Below the pieces are notes generated by a model. That model saw nothing but the letters and a program-made list of their open reading frames with translations, was not told the origin of the DNA and ran no database searches. Below, in pieces: positions 1 through 9,080 of a stretch of DNA of 41,008 bases. Position numbers and translations under genes: made by a program. The first letter of the stretch is position 1. Every line of letters begins with the position of its first letter. This DNA is from an uncultured Lachnospiraceae bacterium (lineage in GTDB: Bacteria; Bacillota; Clostridia; Lachnospirales; Lachnospiraceae): NCBI GenBank assembly GCA_947588845.1, contig CANQAR010000025.1, positions 1 to 41,008 on the forward strand, in the 5' to 3' direction.

Positions 1-441
1 TTTCGGGCCTTTCGGGAAAATTTCAAAAAGGCGACATTCGTATGGATGGTTATGCTGGTAGTACTTGCAAGCCTTGTGATGAATTTTTATTATTTGTACC
101 GAAGTCAGATCTCTTTGGCAGAAATGATCCGTATTCTGCTGAATTTCGTTTTGATTCTCTGGATGGTGATGTGGGTTTATCTATTTCCGATTATTGCTTA
201 CTTTGATAACAGCATAAAAGGATATGTGATATTTGCTGTCGGATTGTCACTGGCAAAATTACCCTGTACAGTGATTTTAATACTGATACAGACTATACCG
301 ATTCTTGCAGTGTTGTTTTTTGCTCAGTATGTTCCGCTGGCAGTCATTTTGCTTGTCTGCTGCGGAGTGTCTTTACCGGCTTATTATTCGGCACAGCTTT
401 TGCTGAAGCTGTTCAGGAATTATGAAGGAGATAAAGAATGA
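1..441 (+). CDS. YesL-like DUF624 membrane protein, 5' end outside window
   Basis: The frame is open from the first base, so the 146 residues seen are the C-terminal part of a longer protein. The start F-R-A-F-R-E-N-F-K-K is the cytoplasmic stretch typical of YesL/DUF624 proteins, followed by three or four hydrophobic segments (about residues 16-35, 45-65, 75-100, 105-130). Members of this family sit in Bacillota next to YesM/YesN sensor pairs and sugar ABC transporters, as here; their exact role is not established. The stop overlaps the next start as ATGA, so the gene is translationally coupled to the histidine kinase. Family assignment rests on pattern and context. Confidence 0.75.
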   Translation, partial: FRAFRENFKKATFVWMVMLVVLASLVMNFYYLYRSQISLAEMIRILLNFVLILWMVMWVYLFPIIAYFDNSIKGYVIFAVGLSLAKLPCTVILILIQTIPILAVLFFAQYVPLAVILLVCCGVSLPAYYSAQLLLKLFRNYEGDKE

Positions 442-2195
442 AAAAAGTAGGAAATCTCATAAGATCATATGAAATTACGGCAAGAATTATTGGTTCTTTT
501 ACTATATTGGTAATTGTGCCCTATCTGTGTCTTGCAGTTTTTACTTATATTGAGTTTCAGAGATATTCTGTTTCAAGCCTCGGCAAAACGACAATGGATA
601 CATTGACTATTGCAGCGGATAATATTCATTCTTCCATGCGTGCCCGTGAAGAAGATACCATGTCTGTTTATTATAATGATTGCGTGGATTTGTTAGAAAA
701 AGACCATGTACTCAATGATCAGGACAGGGATCGGATCAATGGTATTCTGTCGGCAATCTGTTACTCTAATACAGAGGTAACAGCAGCTTACCTGGAATCG
801 AAAGGTGAGCTTTTTCACAGCGGTGGGAATTACCAGAATGCGCTTACCATTATGAAACCTTATAAAGATGATATTATCAAAGCAAAGGGGAAATGCAGAT
901 GGTATGCGACGGACAAGCTGCACGGAAATGCCAGACAGTACGATTATATTCTGGCTCGCTCTCTGAACAGCACCAAAGAACAGAGTGTTGGAATTCTGTA
1001 TCTGGTTGTCAGCAGCAAGATGATCAGGGATGCTTTTGGGGAACTTTCTGCGGAGTATGCCGATTGGTATCTGACCGATGCGCAGGGAGCAGTCTTCTAT
1101 TCTTCAGATCCCCTGCAAACAGGGGATCTGCTCGATGTTTCAGCGCTGAGCATAAAAAAGAAGCGGAATTATCAGACTGTAAGGAATGAAGGACAGAAAA
1201 GGGAAATTCTGGCAGCTTACTGTCTGATGGATGTATGCTGGTTCTGTATCAGCAAAATCAACGTACATGCTGTTCAGGTCAGCGCTCGTCAGCTGGTATT
1301 TCCTTTTGTCGTTATATCTGTAATCTATTTTGTCTTTCTTTTTGTCATGCTGTACATTATGCAGAAATATGTCCTTGGACCGCTTCGGGCACTAAAAGAA
1401 TCAATGGATCAGTATGCACAGAGCGAACTTGGTGAAACACAGATTGAGTTATATGGAATTGGTGAATTTCAAAGTCTGTCCGAGCATTTTAATCATATGA
1501 CCTCCCGTATTGAACGTCTGCTGGATTCCTACAAAAAAGAATCAGACGAGAAAAATCGGCAGAAGATGAAGGCTCTGGCAGCCCAACTGACACCGCATTT
1601 TATTTACAATGCTCTTAATACGATCAAATGGGTCGCTGTATTAAATCAACAGCACAAGATACAAAGTCTGGTAGAAGCTCTGATCAGTATTTTTATGAAT
1701 ACAGCCCGCGCGGACGACGAAAATTATACGTTAAAAGATGAAATGGAACTGATTCAGAATTATTCTGTCATTCAGAAAACAAGGTTTATGAATTTTAGTC
1801 TGGTTATTGATACAGAGCCTGCTGCTCTGGACTGCCATATCCGCAAACTCCTGATACAGCCTGTTGTTGAGAATGCTATCGTACATGGATTAGGCCGGGG
1901 AAAAATTCAAAATGCAGTCATTACAGTAAAAGCATGGATCAGCGAGTGTCTTTATATTACAGTGGAAGATCCGGGAATTGGATTTGATGTGGAAAGGTGG
2001 CGCAGGAGTCCAGGCACTAATACAGAACATACAAATATCGGAATTCACAATATAGAAGAAATCATAGAACTGGAGTATGGTAATGCTTATCATCTCGCAA
2101 TTGAAAGTACACCCGGGCAGGGGACAAAGATTACCTATGTGCTTCCTGTAATCAGAAAGGAAAAGGAAAATGATTCGAGCGATCATAGTGGATGA
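438..2195 (+). CDS. YesM-type sensor histidine kinase
   Basis: 585 residues. There is a transmembrane helix near residues 18-38, an extracytoplasmic sensor of about 240 residues, a second helix near 285-305, a HAMP linker, then the His_kinase/HATPase pair. The phosphoacceptor is His387 in L-T-P-H-F-I-Y-N-A-L, the LytS/YesM type H-box. The ATPase N-box is V-V-E-N-A-I-V-H-G and the G-boxes are D-P-G-I-G-F and N-I-G-I-H-N. It should sense an extracellular sugar or the loaded binding protein and phosphorylate the adjacent regulator. The start has an AAGGAG site 8 bases upstream. The 3' end overlaps the regulator gene by 26 bases, so the two are co-transcribed. Confidence 0.93.
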   Translation: MKKVGNLIRSYEITARIIGSFTILVIVPYLCLAVFTYIEFQRYSVSSLGKTTMDTLTIAADNIHSSMRAREEDTMSVYYNDCVDLLEKDHVLNDQDRDRINGILSAICYSNTEVTAAYLESKGELFHSGGNYQNALTIMKPYKDDIIKAKGKCRWYATDKLHGNARQYDYILARSLNSTKEQSVGILYLVVSSKMIRDAFGELSAEYADWYLTDAQGAVFYSSDPLQTGDLLDVSALSIKKKRNYQTVRNEGQKREILAAYCLMDVCWFCISKINVHAVQVSARQLVFPFVVISVIYFVFLFVMLYIMQKYVLGPLRALKESMDQYAQSELGETQIELYGIGEFQSLSEHFNHMTSRIERLLDSYKKESDEKNRQKMKALAAQLTPHFIYNALNTIKWVAVLNQQHKIQSLVEALISIFMNTARADDENYTLKDEMELIQNYSVIQKTRFMNFSLVIDTEPAALDCHIRKLLIQPVVENAIVHGLGRGKIQNAVITVKAWISECLYITVEDPGIGFDVERWRRSPGTNTEHTNIGIHNIEEIIELEYGNAYHLAIESTPGQGTKITYVLPVIRKEKENDSSDHSG

Positions 2196-3642
2196 TGAAT
2201 TACTTGCCAGCATTGGAATAAGATCTCTTATTGATGGGAAGGAAGAGATCAGTGTATCTGGCGTGTTTAACACACCGGAGGAGGCCGTTGCATTTTTACG
2301 GGAAAATATTGTAGATATAGTAATTACAGATATTGAAATGTCCGATATGAGCGGTCTGGATTTTATACAGATTATTAGAGAAGAAGATCTCGCGGCAGGA
2401 ATTATTATACTCAGCTGCCACGATGAGTTTTCATACGCTCAGGAAGCAATATCCAGGGGTACAGACAGTTACCTTTTGAAGCATAATGTATCTTCCGACA
2501 TGCTGATCAGGGAAATAAAGAAAGTTTATCAAAAAACACAATACCACGAAAGGCTGAAAACGAGGGAAGACAAGAAAGAAAAGCCGATTAACGGAACGGA
2601 AATTTACACAGTCTGTGTGCTGAGAATCTGTTCCAGTGAGATCCTTCAAAGTTATGATGATCGGTCAATTGATACAACAATGCTGACGCACCTCCTGGAA
2701 CGGATCGTGATGCACTACGAAATGGGAACACTTTTTGCACCATATAATCAGGAAATGTTCATTGTTTTTCAGGATGACAACAGAAAAAGGGCAGAAGAAC
2801 AGCAGGAGACCATATACTCTAATGTTATGATCATCAGCCGGAATATTTCGCAGTATATTGACGGACAGGTTATTTTTGGATTGAGCAGCAGTTTTAAAAA
2901 CTTAAAACAGATGAAAAACAAATATGATGAGGCCGCCAGTGCTGTTGAGATGAGTTTTTACAAACCGGAAAAGCAGATTTTCATGTATCATGAGCCAGTA
3001 TTAAAAACAATTTTTTGCCCGTTTACGGTTAATTGTTTTCTGAATGAAGATGGTCTGGAGATTTTTGAGAAAGAGCTGAACACCTATCTGCGGAATGCAG
3101 AACTGAGTCATCTTGAAATCCGAAAAATGCAGGGGCAGTTAATTCGTGAAGTCAATAAAATGCTGGATCAGATTTTGAAGGAGCATCTTCCAGGGGAAGA
3201 CCTGATACAGAAATGGAGTTCAAATGTGACGCTGATTTCTGTAATTACTCAGGAAAAAGACGAAAAAGGCCTGAAGGAAAACCTGATCCGGGTCATGCGG
3301 GAGTTCAGAGAAGACTGTCTTAGGGAATTTCAGAAAGATTCCCTGATCAGTGTGTTTACATATATTGAAGATCATCTGGAAGAGAGGTTGTCCCTGACAG
3401 AGCTAGCTGAAATTGCGTGTATGAGTGTCCCGACATTCAGCAAAAAGTTTAAGGAGCGAACGAATATGACTCTGGTGCAGTATCTAAATGAACGGCGGAT
3501 CGAACGTGCCAAAAAACTGATGCAGAATAAAAATATCTCATTAGAAGAAGTGGCAGAGAAAAGTGGATTTTCCAATGCGAATTATCTGGTACGCGTGTTT
3601 AAAAAAGTAACCGGGGTAACGGTAAGTAATTATAGAAAGTAA
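2170..3642 (+). CDS. YesN-type response regulator (REC + AraC HTH)
   Basis: 490 residues. The N-terminal receiver carries the acidic pair in I-V-D-D-E and the phosphoacceptor Asp54 in I-T-D-I-E-M. The middle 250 residues are the poorly conserved linker usual for YesN proteins. The last 100 residues form an AraC double helix-turn-helix (S-V-P-T-F-S-K-K-F-K-E; E-V-A-E-K-S-G-F-S-N-A-N-Y). It is expected to activate the sugar transporter operon immediately downstream, where three TGAATCWGA repeats lie between this gene and the binding-protein start. The start overlaps the end of the kinase; the ribosome binding site AAGGAAA lies inside the kinase gene. Confidence 0.93.
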   Translation: MIRAIIVDDELLASIGIRSLIDGKEEISVSGVFNTPEEAVAFLRENIVDIVITDIEMSDMSGLDFIQIIREEDLAAGIIILSCHDEFSYAQEAISRGTDSYLLKHNVSSDMLIREIKKVYQKTQYHERLKTREDKKEKPINGTEIYTVCVLRICSSEILQSYDDRSIDTTMLTHLLERIVMHYEMGTLFAPYNQEMFIVFQDDNRKRAEEQQETIYSNVMIISRNISQYIDGQVIFGLSSSFKNLKQMKNKYDEAASAVEMSFYKPEKQIFMYHEPVLKTIFCPFTVNCFLNEDGLEIFEKELNTYLRNAELSHLEIRKMQGQLIREVNKMLDQILKEHLPGEDLIQKWSSNVTLISVITQEKDEKGLKENLIRVMREFREDCLREFQKDSLISVFTYIEDHLEERLSLTELAEIACMSVPTFSKKFKERTNMTLVQYLNERRIERAKKLMQNKNISLEEVAEKSGFSNANYLVRVFKKVTGVTVSNYRK

Positions 3643-3661
3643 AAATTTAAAAATGAAAAAA

Positions 3662-3720
3662 TGAATCTGAGATAAAAAATTGAATCTGAAGCAAAATAAA
3701 GAATAATATTTTGAATCAGA
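3662..3720 (+). promoter_or_regulatory. three direct repeats, candidate YesN-type operator
   Basis: TGAATCTGA occurs at 3662-3670 and 3681-3689 and TGAATCAGA at 3712-3720, all in the same orientation. The start-to-start spacings are 19 and 31 bases, about two and three helical turns. They sit just upstream of the putative transporter promoter, the usual place for AraC-type activator sites. Binding by the upstream regulator is inferred. Confidence 0.55.
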
Positions 3721-3737
3721 TTGAAAAGGTTGTTTCT

Positions 3738-3765
3738 TGTGATTACCTGATGAAAAATCTATAAT
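3738..3765 (+). promoter_or_regulatory. promoter of the sugar transporter operon
   Basis: TTGTGA (3738-3743), a 16-base spacer and a perfect TATAAT (3760-3765) lie 35 bases before the binding-protein start. The imperfect -35 next to activator-type repeats fits an activated sigma-A promoter. Confidence 0.55.
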
Positions 3766-3799
3766 TCTATTATCTTAATTACAAGAAAGGAGAACTGAC

Positions 3800-5041
3800 A
3801 TGAAAAGAAAACTGATCACCATGATATTGACTTCCGCTTTGGTTCTGTCTCTGCCAATCGGAGGAACCGTTACTTTAGCTGCTGAGGATGTCTCCGGTAC
3901 GATTGTTATCTGGGAACATGATTACAGTTTTGAAGACAGCCTTACGGAGCTTGTCGCAGCATTTAACGAGGAGTATCCGGATGTAAGCGTTGAGTATGAG
4001 ATCAAAGCGGATGGAGACTATTACAGCCTGCTTCAGACTGCAATTCAGTCCGGCTCCGGTCCTGATCTGTTCTGGACAAATGGCACGGCAACTACAAATA
4101 TGCCCGATCTCGTAAGCAACAGCGCCTGCGAAGATCTGACGGACAAAGTCGACTTTTCCTTTATATCAGACAGTGCAATGGATCTGGCCAAAATTGATGA
4201 CGGTATTTATTCCGTTCCGTGGATGACACTGGATACACGTACAGTTTTCTACAATAAAGATATGTTTGAGGAAAACGGCTGGACAGTTCCGACAACATTT
4301 GATGAGTTTGAAAAACTGCTGGCGACGATCAAGGAAGCTGGCATCACTCCGATTTCTCTGGCTCACGACTCATGGTCGGCGCTGTTTGCTTTCGAACCGA
4401 TTCTGGCAGGTTACAGCCCCGAATACTCAGCTGGTCTGCAGGATTATACGAGCAAGGCAGACGGCCAGGAAGCACGCGAAGCATTACAGAAGATGGTTGA
4501 TTGGGCTGAAGCAGGATATTTTGGTGACAACTGGACAGGTGTTATTGACAATCAGGCACAGATTCTTGCGTTTACAACGGGCAGCACTGCTATGAATATT
4601 GCAGGTTCCTGGGATGCAGCAACAATCAGTTTTAACAATCCCGGTCTTAACTATGGTGCTTTTGCGATTCCCTCTGAAGATGGAACCACAGGTCTTGTAG
4701 GCACAGCAGCGAATGGCTTCTCTGTAAATGCTGCTTCTGAAAATATGGATGCAGCGATTGCATTTGCAAATTTCTGCGCTTCAAAGGAGGCTCAGACAAT
4801 CTGGGTGCAGTCTTTGGGCGCCGTGTCCGGAAGTGAAGAAATAGAGGCAAGTACGGACATTGCAAAAGAAATATCTGAGAGCGGCTCAGGTACAACTTAT
4901 CGCAGCTGGCAGAATGTTCTGAGCAGCTATTCGTCGACAGGACAGGCATCTACTGTCTGGGATGCAGATTTCATGAAGGTGTTTGATGGAACTCTGACAG
5001 TAGATGAGTTCATGGATGAAATAGCAGCCGAAATGGAATGA
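3800..5041 (+). CDS. ABC sugar transporter substrate-binding protein
   Basis: 413 residues, extracellular solute-binding protein family 1. A signal peptide (K-R-K, hydrophobic core to about residue 22, then T-L-A-A-E-D) is followed by W-E-H-D-Y and the typical SBP_bac_1 landmarks: G-P-D-L-F-W near residue 90, V-P-W near 140, F-Y-N-K-D-M-F near 150, F-T-T-G-S-T-A-M near 255. It captures an oligosaccharide for the two permeases downstream. Unusually for a Gram-positive binding protein there is no Cys in the signal region, so no lipobox; anchoring must be by another route or the protein is released. No ATPase subunit is encoded here; such importers usually borrow a shared MsmK/UgpC-type ATPase. 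Confidence 0.93.
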   Translation: MKRKLITMILTSALVLSLPIGGTVTLAAEDVSGTIVIWEHDYSFEDSLTELVAAFNEEYPDVSVEYEIKADGDYYSLLQTAIQSGSGPDLFWTNGTATTNMPDLVSNSACEDLTDKVDFSFISDSAMDLAKIDDGIYSVPWMTLDTRTVFYNKDMFEENGWTVPTTFDEFEKLLATIKEAGITPISLAHDSWSALFAFEPILAGYSPEYSAGLQDYTSKADGQEAREALQKMVDWAEAGYFGDNWTGVIDNQAQILAFTTGSTAMNIAGSWDAATISFNNPGLNYGAFAIPSEDGTTGLVGTAANGFSVNAASENMDAAIAFANFCASKEAQTIWVQSLGAVSGSEEIEASTDIAKEISESGSGTTYRSWQNVLSSYSSTGQASTVWDADFMKVFDGTLTVDEFMDEIAAEME

Positions 5042-5064
5042 TATTTAGATAACAGGAGGTTGTT

Positions 5065-5961
5065 ATGAAAAAGAACCGTAATTATTTGTTCTTTATCACA
5101 CCGGCGTTTATCTTGTACACGATATTTGTTGCGCTTCCTATCGTTATCGTTATGTTTCTGGGATTTACAGACTGGTCAGGCATGGGAGAGATCCATCTGG
5201 TCGGGATCAAGAACTTTGTTACGATATTTACAGATAAGCGTTTTGCGCCGGAATTCTTCAATGCGCTGAAAAATAACCTGAAATATCTGTTGTGTGTATG
5301 GCTGATTATCACGCCATTCCAGTATCTGGTAGCGTATTTGCTTTTTATCAAAATTCCTGCTCATAAATATATTAAATTTATGGTATTCCTGCCATATGTT
5401 ATCAGTACCACGATCGTCAGTTTCTTTGCAACGCTGATTTTCAATCCGAATATTGGTTTCCTGAACAATTTCCTGGGAAAAATAGGTATGGCTTCAGGAG
5501 CATGGTTCGGCGACCCGAAATGGGCGTTTAAGCTGCTGATTCTTCTGATCCTCTGGCAGGGATCCGGATCCGGTATTATGATTTTCTACTCCAATTTCAT
5601 GGATATCTCATCGGATGTCATGGAAGCTTCCCGTATCGATGGGTGTACAGAGTGGCAGAGATTTTTGCATATTCTGCTTCCGCTGTCGCTGCCTTCCTGC
5701 GCTTCAAATATTACAATGAGTACAATCTGGGCACTGGCAATCTTTGACATGCCATTTATCCTGGGAGGTATCAACGGAGGCATCAACGGAACTCTGGATT
5801 TTGCAAATCTTGTATTCTATCGTTATACGTTCGGTTCCGGCCTGAATGGTAAGTCTGACCTTGGCTTTGGAGCGGCGATTGTTTTGATCATGTTTATCGT
5901 TATGATGGCAGTGACTTTGCTGCAGAACAAGCTTCTTTCGAAGTTTGAGTACGACAATTAG
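5065..5961 (+). CDS. ABC sugar transporter permease (MalF/UgpA type)
   Basis: 298 residues with six hydrophobic helices, starting with a short cytoplasmic K-K-N-R-N. The EAA loop that docks the ATPase is near residues 185-205 (E-A-S-R-I-D-G-C-T-E-W-Q-R-F). This is the first membrane subunit of a CUT1-type carbohydrate importer. It lies 23 bases after the binding protein with an AACAGGAGG ribosome binding site and 13 bases before the second permease, so all three are one operon. Confidence 0.93.
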   Translation: MKKNRNYLFFITPAFILYTIFVALPIVIVMFLGFTDWSGMGEIHLVGIKNFVTIFTDKRFAPEFFNALKNNLKYLLCVWLIITPFQYLVAYLLFIKIPAHKYIKFMVFLPYVISTTIVSFFATLIFNPNIGFLNNFLGKIGMASGAWFGDPKWAFKLLILLILWQGSGSGIMIFYSNFMDISSDVMEASRIDGCTEWQRFLHILLPLSLPSCASNITMSTIWALAIFDMPFILGGINGGINGTLDFANLVFYRYTFGSGLNGKSDLGFGAAIVLIMFIVMMAVTLLQNKLLSKFEYDN

Positions 5962-5974
5962 GAGGTATTTCATT

Positions 5975-6850
5975 ATGTCAAAAAATAAAAGTGCTGATTT
6001 TACAACAGGCAACGGTGAAGTACTTTCCACCAGTGGGAAATTGATTCGCTGGATTTGTTCCATTGTATTGATTATCTATTCCTTTATTACCATTTTTGTA
6101 CTGGCAATCACTGTTATGGATTCTCTTAAAACACAGACTGATCTGGTGACTAATTTTGTAGGTTTGCCTAAAGCGGTTTCTTTCTCCAGTTATGCAGCTG
6201 TGCTGGGCGGCGGCGAGTTCCTTCGCTATTTTAAGAACAGCGTAATTCTCACAGTATGCGGGACTGCCGGATGTATTATTCTTTCCGCTATGGCTGCGTA
6301 CGGAATCGCCAGATATAAATTCAAAGGCAAATCGTTTCTGACCGGATATTTTATGATTGGCATGATGGTACCGGTACAGGTAAGTATCCTTCCGCTGTTT
6401 ATCATCCTGAGAAATCTTGGATTGCTGAATAAACTGCTTGGTCTGATCCTGGTGTATATTTCCGGTATATCAATGTCCTGCCTGATCTTTCAGAAGTTTT
6501 TCCGCACAATTCCGACGGCACTGGAAGAGTCGGCCAGACTGGACGGCTGCCATGATCTGACTGTGTTTTTTAAGATTATTCTGCCGATTACGAAACCGGT
6601 TATCTTTACCATGGCATTGATTACAGCAATTGGAGAGTGGAATGACTTCTATATGCCGATGGTACTGCTTGGGAATAAAAATGTAACTACTCTGACACTT
6701 GCGATTTACCGTTATATAGGTCAGTTCACAAGGTATATGAGCGAATCAATGGCGGCAGTCGTCATTACACTGATTCCGATCATTGCTATTTACTTTGCAT
6801 TTTCGTCGCAGATCGTGGAAGGACTGACTGGCGGAGCTGTCAAAGGCTGA
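5975..6850 (+). CDS. ABC sugar transporter permease (MalG/UgpE type)
   Basis: About 291 residues from the ATG at 5975, chosen because TAGGAGG ends 8 bases upstream; a frame-consistent start at 5945 lies inside the previous gene and has no such site. Six helices are visible, with the EAA loop E-S-A-R-L-D-G-C-H-D near residue 190 and the family C-terminal ending (V-E-G-L-T-G-G-A-V-K-G). It is the second membrane subunit of the importer and the last gene before a strong terminator. Confidence 0.93.
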   Translation: MSKNKSADFTTGNGEVLSTSGKLIRWICSIVLIIYSFITIFVLAITVMDSLKTQTDLVTNFVGLPKAVSFSSYAAVLGGGEFLRYFKNSVILTVCGTAGCIILSAMAAYGIARYKFKGKSFLTGYFMIGMMVPVQVSILPLFIILRNLGLLNKLLGLILVYISGISMSCLIFQKFFRTIPTALEESARLDGCHDLTVFFKIILPITKPVIFTMALITAIGEWNDFYMPMVLLGNKNVTTLTLAIYRYIGQFTRYMSESMAAVVITLIPIIAIYFAFSSQIVEGLTGGAVKG

Positions 6851-6920
6851 TATAAGAACCTGTTACATATCATCAGAAGAGTGCCAGTATATCCCCTGTT
6901 CTGGGGGACTGGTGGCAATA

Positions 6921-6964
6921 AGTTAACTCGTTGTGCTGCTGTGGCGCAACGAGTTAATTTTTTT
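6921..6964 (+). terminator. terminator of the sugar transporter operon
   Basis: An 11-bp perfect stem (TTAACTCGTTG at 6923-6933 with CAACGAGTTAA at 6947-6957) is followed directly by seven T. A second, imperfect hairpin (TGCCA...TGGCA, 6882-6917) precedes it. Confidence 0.9.
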
Positions 6965-6999
6965 CCATCTTATCTGCGCTTAACAGGCATTTTGAATAA

Positions 7000-7027
7000 T
7001 TGACAATACCAGATTTCCGGCTAAAAT
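7000..7027 (+). promoter_or_regulatory. promoter of the GH172 hydrolase gene
   Basis: TTGACA (7000-7005), a 16-base spacer and TAAAAT (7022-7027) lie 23 bases before the ATG, after the upstream terminator. The hydrolase therefore probably has its own promoter. Confidence 0.7.
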
Positions 7028-7050
7028 AGGAGATACGAGGAGGGATATTT

Positions 7051-8160
7051 ATGTACGGATCATTTACAGGAGGACTTGGCGGCCTTGCTCTTGCAAAATA
7101 CGGAAAAAGCCGGTCCATCAACGCGGAAAATCCGCATGGAGAAAAGGGAAAGGGCGGCATGGCCAAAAGCCATCTCGGACCATCCAGAAAGGGAAGTCCC
7201 TGTCTCAGCAATATTGCGCCGGAAGCGGTGGTCACTCTGGCCGAGATGGAAGGCCCGGGCGAGATCAATCACATCTGGATCACGGTCGACCTGAAGACCA
7301 CGGAGGCGGACTGCTTTGTTTTGCGTGACCTCGTTCTGCGCATGTACTGGGATGACGAGGACGCGCCGTCCGTGGAGAGTCCTCTCGGGGATTTCTTCTG
7401 CTGCGGATTTGGCAGAGGATGCATGGTAAATTCACTTCCCATCGCGGTCGTCCCGAACAGAGGATTTAACTGTTATTTTCCGATGCCGTTTCGAAAAAAG
7501 GCCAGGATCACGCTGGAAAACCAGCATGCCAATCCGATCCCGGCGTTTTTTTATCAGGTGGATTACTGCCTTTATGATGAACTGCCCCTGGACATCGCGT
7601 ATTTCCATGCGCAGTGGAGGCGGGAACGGTTGACGCAGAAGCAGCGGGATTACGTGATTCTCGACGGCGTGAAGGGAAAGGGACATTATGTCGGAACCTA
7701 CCTGGCACTCACCACCCTGGAACGCTACTGGTGGGGAGAAGGAGAAGTAAAATTTTATCTGGACGGGGATGAAGAGTATCCGACCATCTGCGGTACCGGG
7801 ACAGAGGACTACTTCGGCGGTTCCTGGAGTTTTGCGCGTCAGGAAGACGGGAAAACGGTGGAGCAGAATTATTGTACGCCGTATCTCGGCTATCCCTATT
7901 ACTCAGCGCATGATGAACTGATCCATAATCCTTACCACAATGATGACTGCCCTCCGATGAGGGGATTTTACCGCTGGCATATTCAGGATCCGATCTGTTT
8001 TGACGAGGACATCCGCGTGACGATCCAGCAGATTGGGGTAGGATACCGGGGGCTTTTTGAGCGTCAGGACGATGTCGCCAGCGTTGCGTACTGGTATCAG
8101 TCTGAGCCGCATCAGAAATTTGGGGAACTTATGTGCAAAGAGGACAGATGGCCGAGATAG
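7051..8160 (+). CDS. GH172 / DUF2961 family glycoside hydrolase
   Basis: 369 residues of the DUF2961 family (GH172), whose studied members act on difructose dianhydrides or alpha-D-arabinofuranosides. Recognised by the N-terminal A-E-N-P-x-G-E-K-G-K-G block, the G-P-G-x-I-x-H-I-W-I segment near residue 70, S-P-L-G-D-F-F near 110 and the signature G-T-G-T-E-D-Y-F-G-G-S-W near 250. There is no signal peptide, so it acts on sugar already imported, presumably by the transporter just upstream. The start has GAGGAGGG at the expected distance. The substrate cannot be told from sequence alone; the link to the transporter is by neighbourhood. Confidence 0.88.
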   Translation: MYGSFTGGLGGLALAKYGKSRSINAENPHGEKGKGGMAKSHLGPSRKGSPCLSNIAPEAVVTLAEMEGPGEINHIWITVDLKTTEADCFVLRDLVLRMYWDDEDAPSVESPLGDFFCCGFGRGCMVNSLPIAVVPNRGFNCYFPMPFRKKARITLENQHANPIPAFFYQVDYCLYDELPLDIAYFHAQWRRERLTQKQRDYVILDGVKGKGHYVGTYLALTTLERYWWGEGEVKFYLDGDEEYPTICGTGTEDYFGGSWSFARQEDGKTVEQNYCTPYLGYPYYSAHDELIHNPYHNDDCPPMRGFYRWHIQDPICFDEDIRVTIQQIGVGYRGLFERQDDVASVAYWYQSEPHQKFGELMCKEDRWPR

Positions 8161-8199
8161 ATTTCAGTTCATCCCCATCGGACTCGAGGTGATTTAAAA

Positions 8200-8913
8200 A
8201 TGGAGGCATACAATACCATGAGAGAAGAAAACAAAAAGTACAATAAGAGAAAACGAAATATTATTGGCACAATAGCTGCCGTATTTTTTGCATTGATCTT
8301 AGTCGCAGGCATTGAGCCCAAAGTATTGGATCGTGCAGAAGCATCCGGGATTCTTTCTAAATTATTTAATATAGAAGAAACCCTTACAGGCAAATCCTAT
8401 ACATGCGAATTTTATTCGAACGACGGGAATAAATTCATGACTGTAAGCGGAGATAAAGTAAATATCAAAGGAAACAAAGTAAAAGAATATGATATATCAA
8501 GCGATGGAGATGAGAGCAAGAAATACTCATTATCTTCCATTATCACGATTACTGTAGACGGCAAACAGATTGAGAGCTGTGGAACTACAGTACTGTTTGC
8601 ACAGAAAGGACTAACTCCTGATCTGTCTTTTGATCCTGAATCACTGAAAGATATTGACAGCGAGGCCGATTCCATAGGGGATAACGCCTATATTGCCAAC
8701 ATTGTAAATAAGTACAAAAATTTTTTCGGAAAGCCTGTGGTCGCGGTAATCCAAAGCCAGCTCGGGAATCCGATATGTGCTTACAGCGGCAATAAGGTAT
8801 ATTGGGAAAATTGTGAAAATCTTCCGAAAACTACAAAGTTGGTGATAGATAAAAAAGTTTTGTATATACATAGAGCTAATTTCCAGATAATTGACTCATC
8901 ACTTATCGAGTAA
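8200..8913 (+). CDS. membrane-anchored protein of unknown function
   Basis: 237 residues, no family recognised. A very basic N-terminus (K-K-Y-N-K-R-K-R-N) is followed by one transmembrane helix (about residues 24-41) and an exterior domain of about 190 residues rich in short beta-type stretches and Asp/Ser/Lys. The start at 8200 has GAGGTGAT 8 bases upstream; an in-frame ATG at 8218 with GGAGG at 11 bases is an alternative. It lies 39 bases after the hydrolase gene and may be co-transcribed, but nothing in it suggests a sugar role. Confidence 0.65.
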   Translation: MEAYNTMREENKKYNKRKRNIIGTIAAVFFALILVAGIEPKVLDRAEASGILSKLFNIEETLTGKSYTCEFYSNDGNKFMTVSGDKVNIKGNKVKEYDISSDGDESKKYSLSSIITITVDGKQIESCGTTVLFAQKGLTPDLSFDPESLKDIDSEADSIGDNAYIANIVNKYKNFFGKPVVAVIQSQLGNPICAYSGNKVYWENCENLPKTTKLVIDKKVLYIHRANFQIIDSSLIE

Positions 8914-8978
8914 TCATCATTGTTAAAAGCAAAACTTGCTGCAAAATTATTGACAAAACTATTTCTTTCAACTCTTTC

Positions 8979-9007
8979 TGGACATTCCCTCCCGGCCCTG
9001 TTATAAT
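8979..9007 (+). promoter_or_regulatory. promoter of the hybrid histidine kinase gene
   Basis: TGGACA (8979-8984), a 17-base spacer and a perfect TATAAT (9002-9007), 73 bases before the kinase ATG. Confidence 0.65.
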
Positions 9008-9080
9008 TTTAAGAAAAACCACGTATTTTTCTGAACAAATCATAGAAAACAGTCTGTCAGCAAAAGGAGGGATCGTATCC

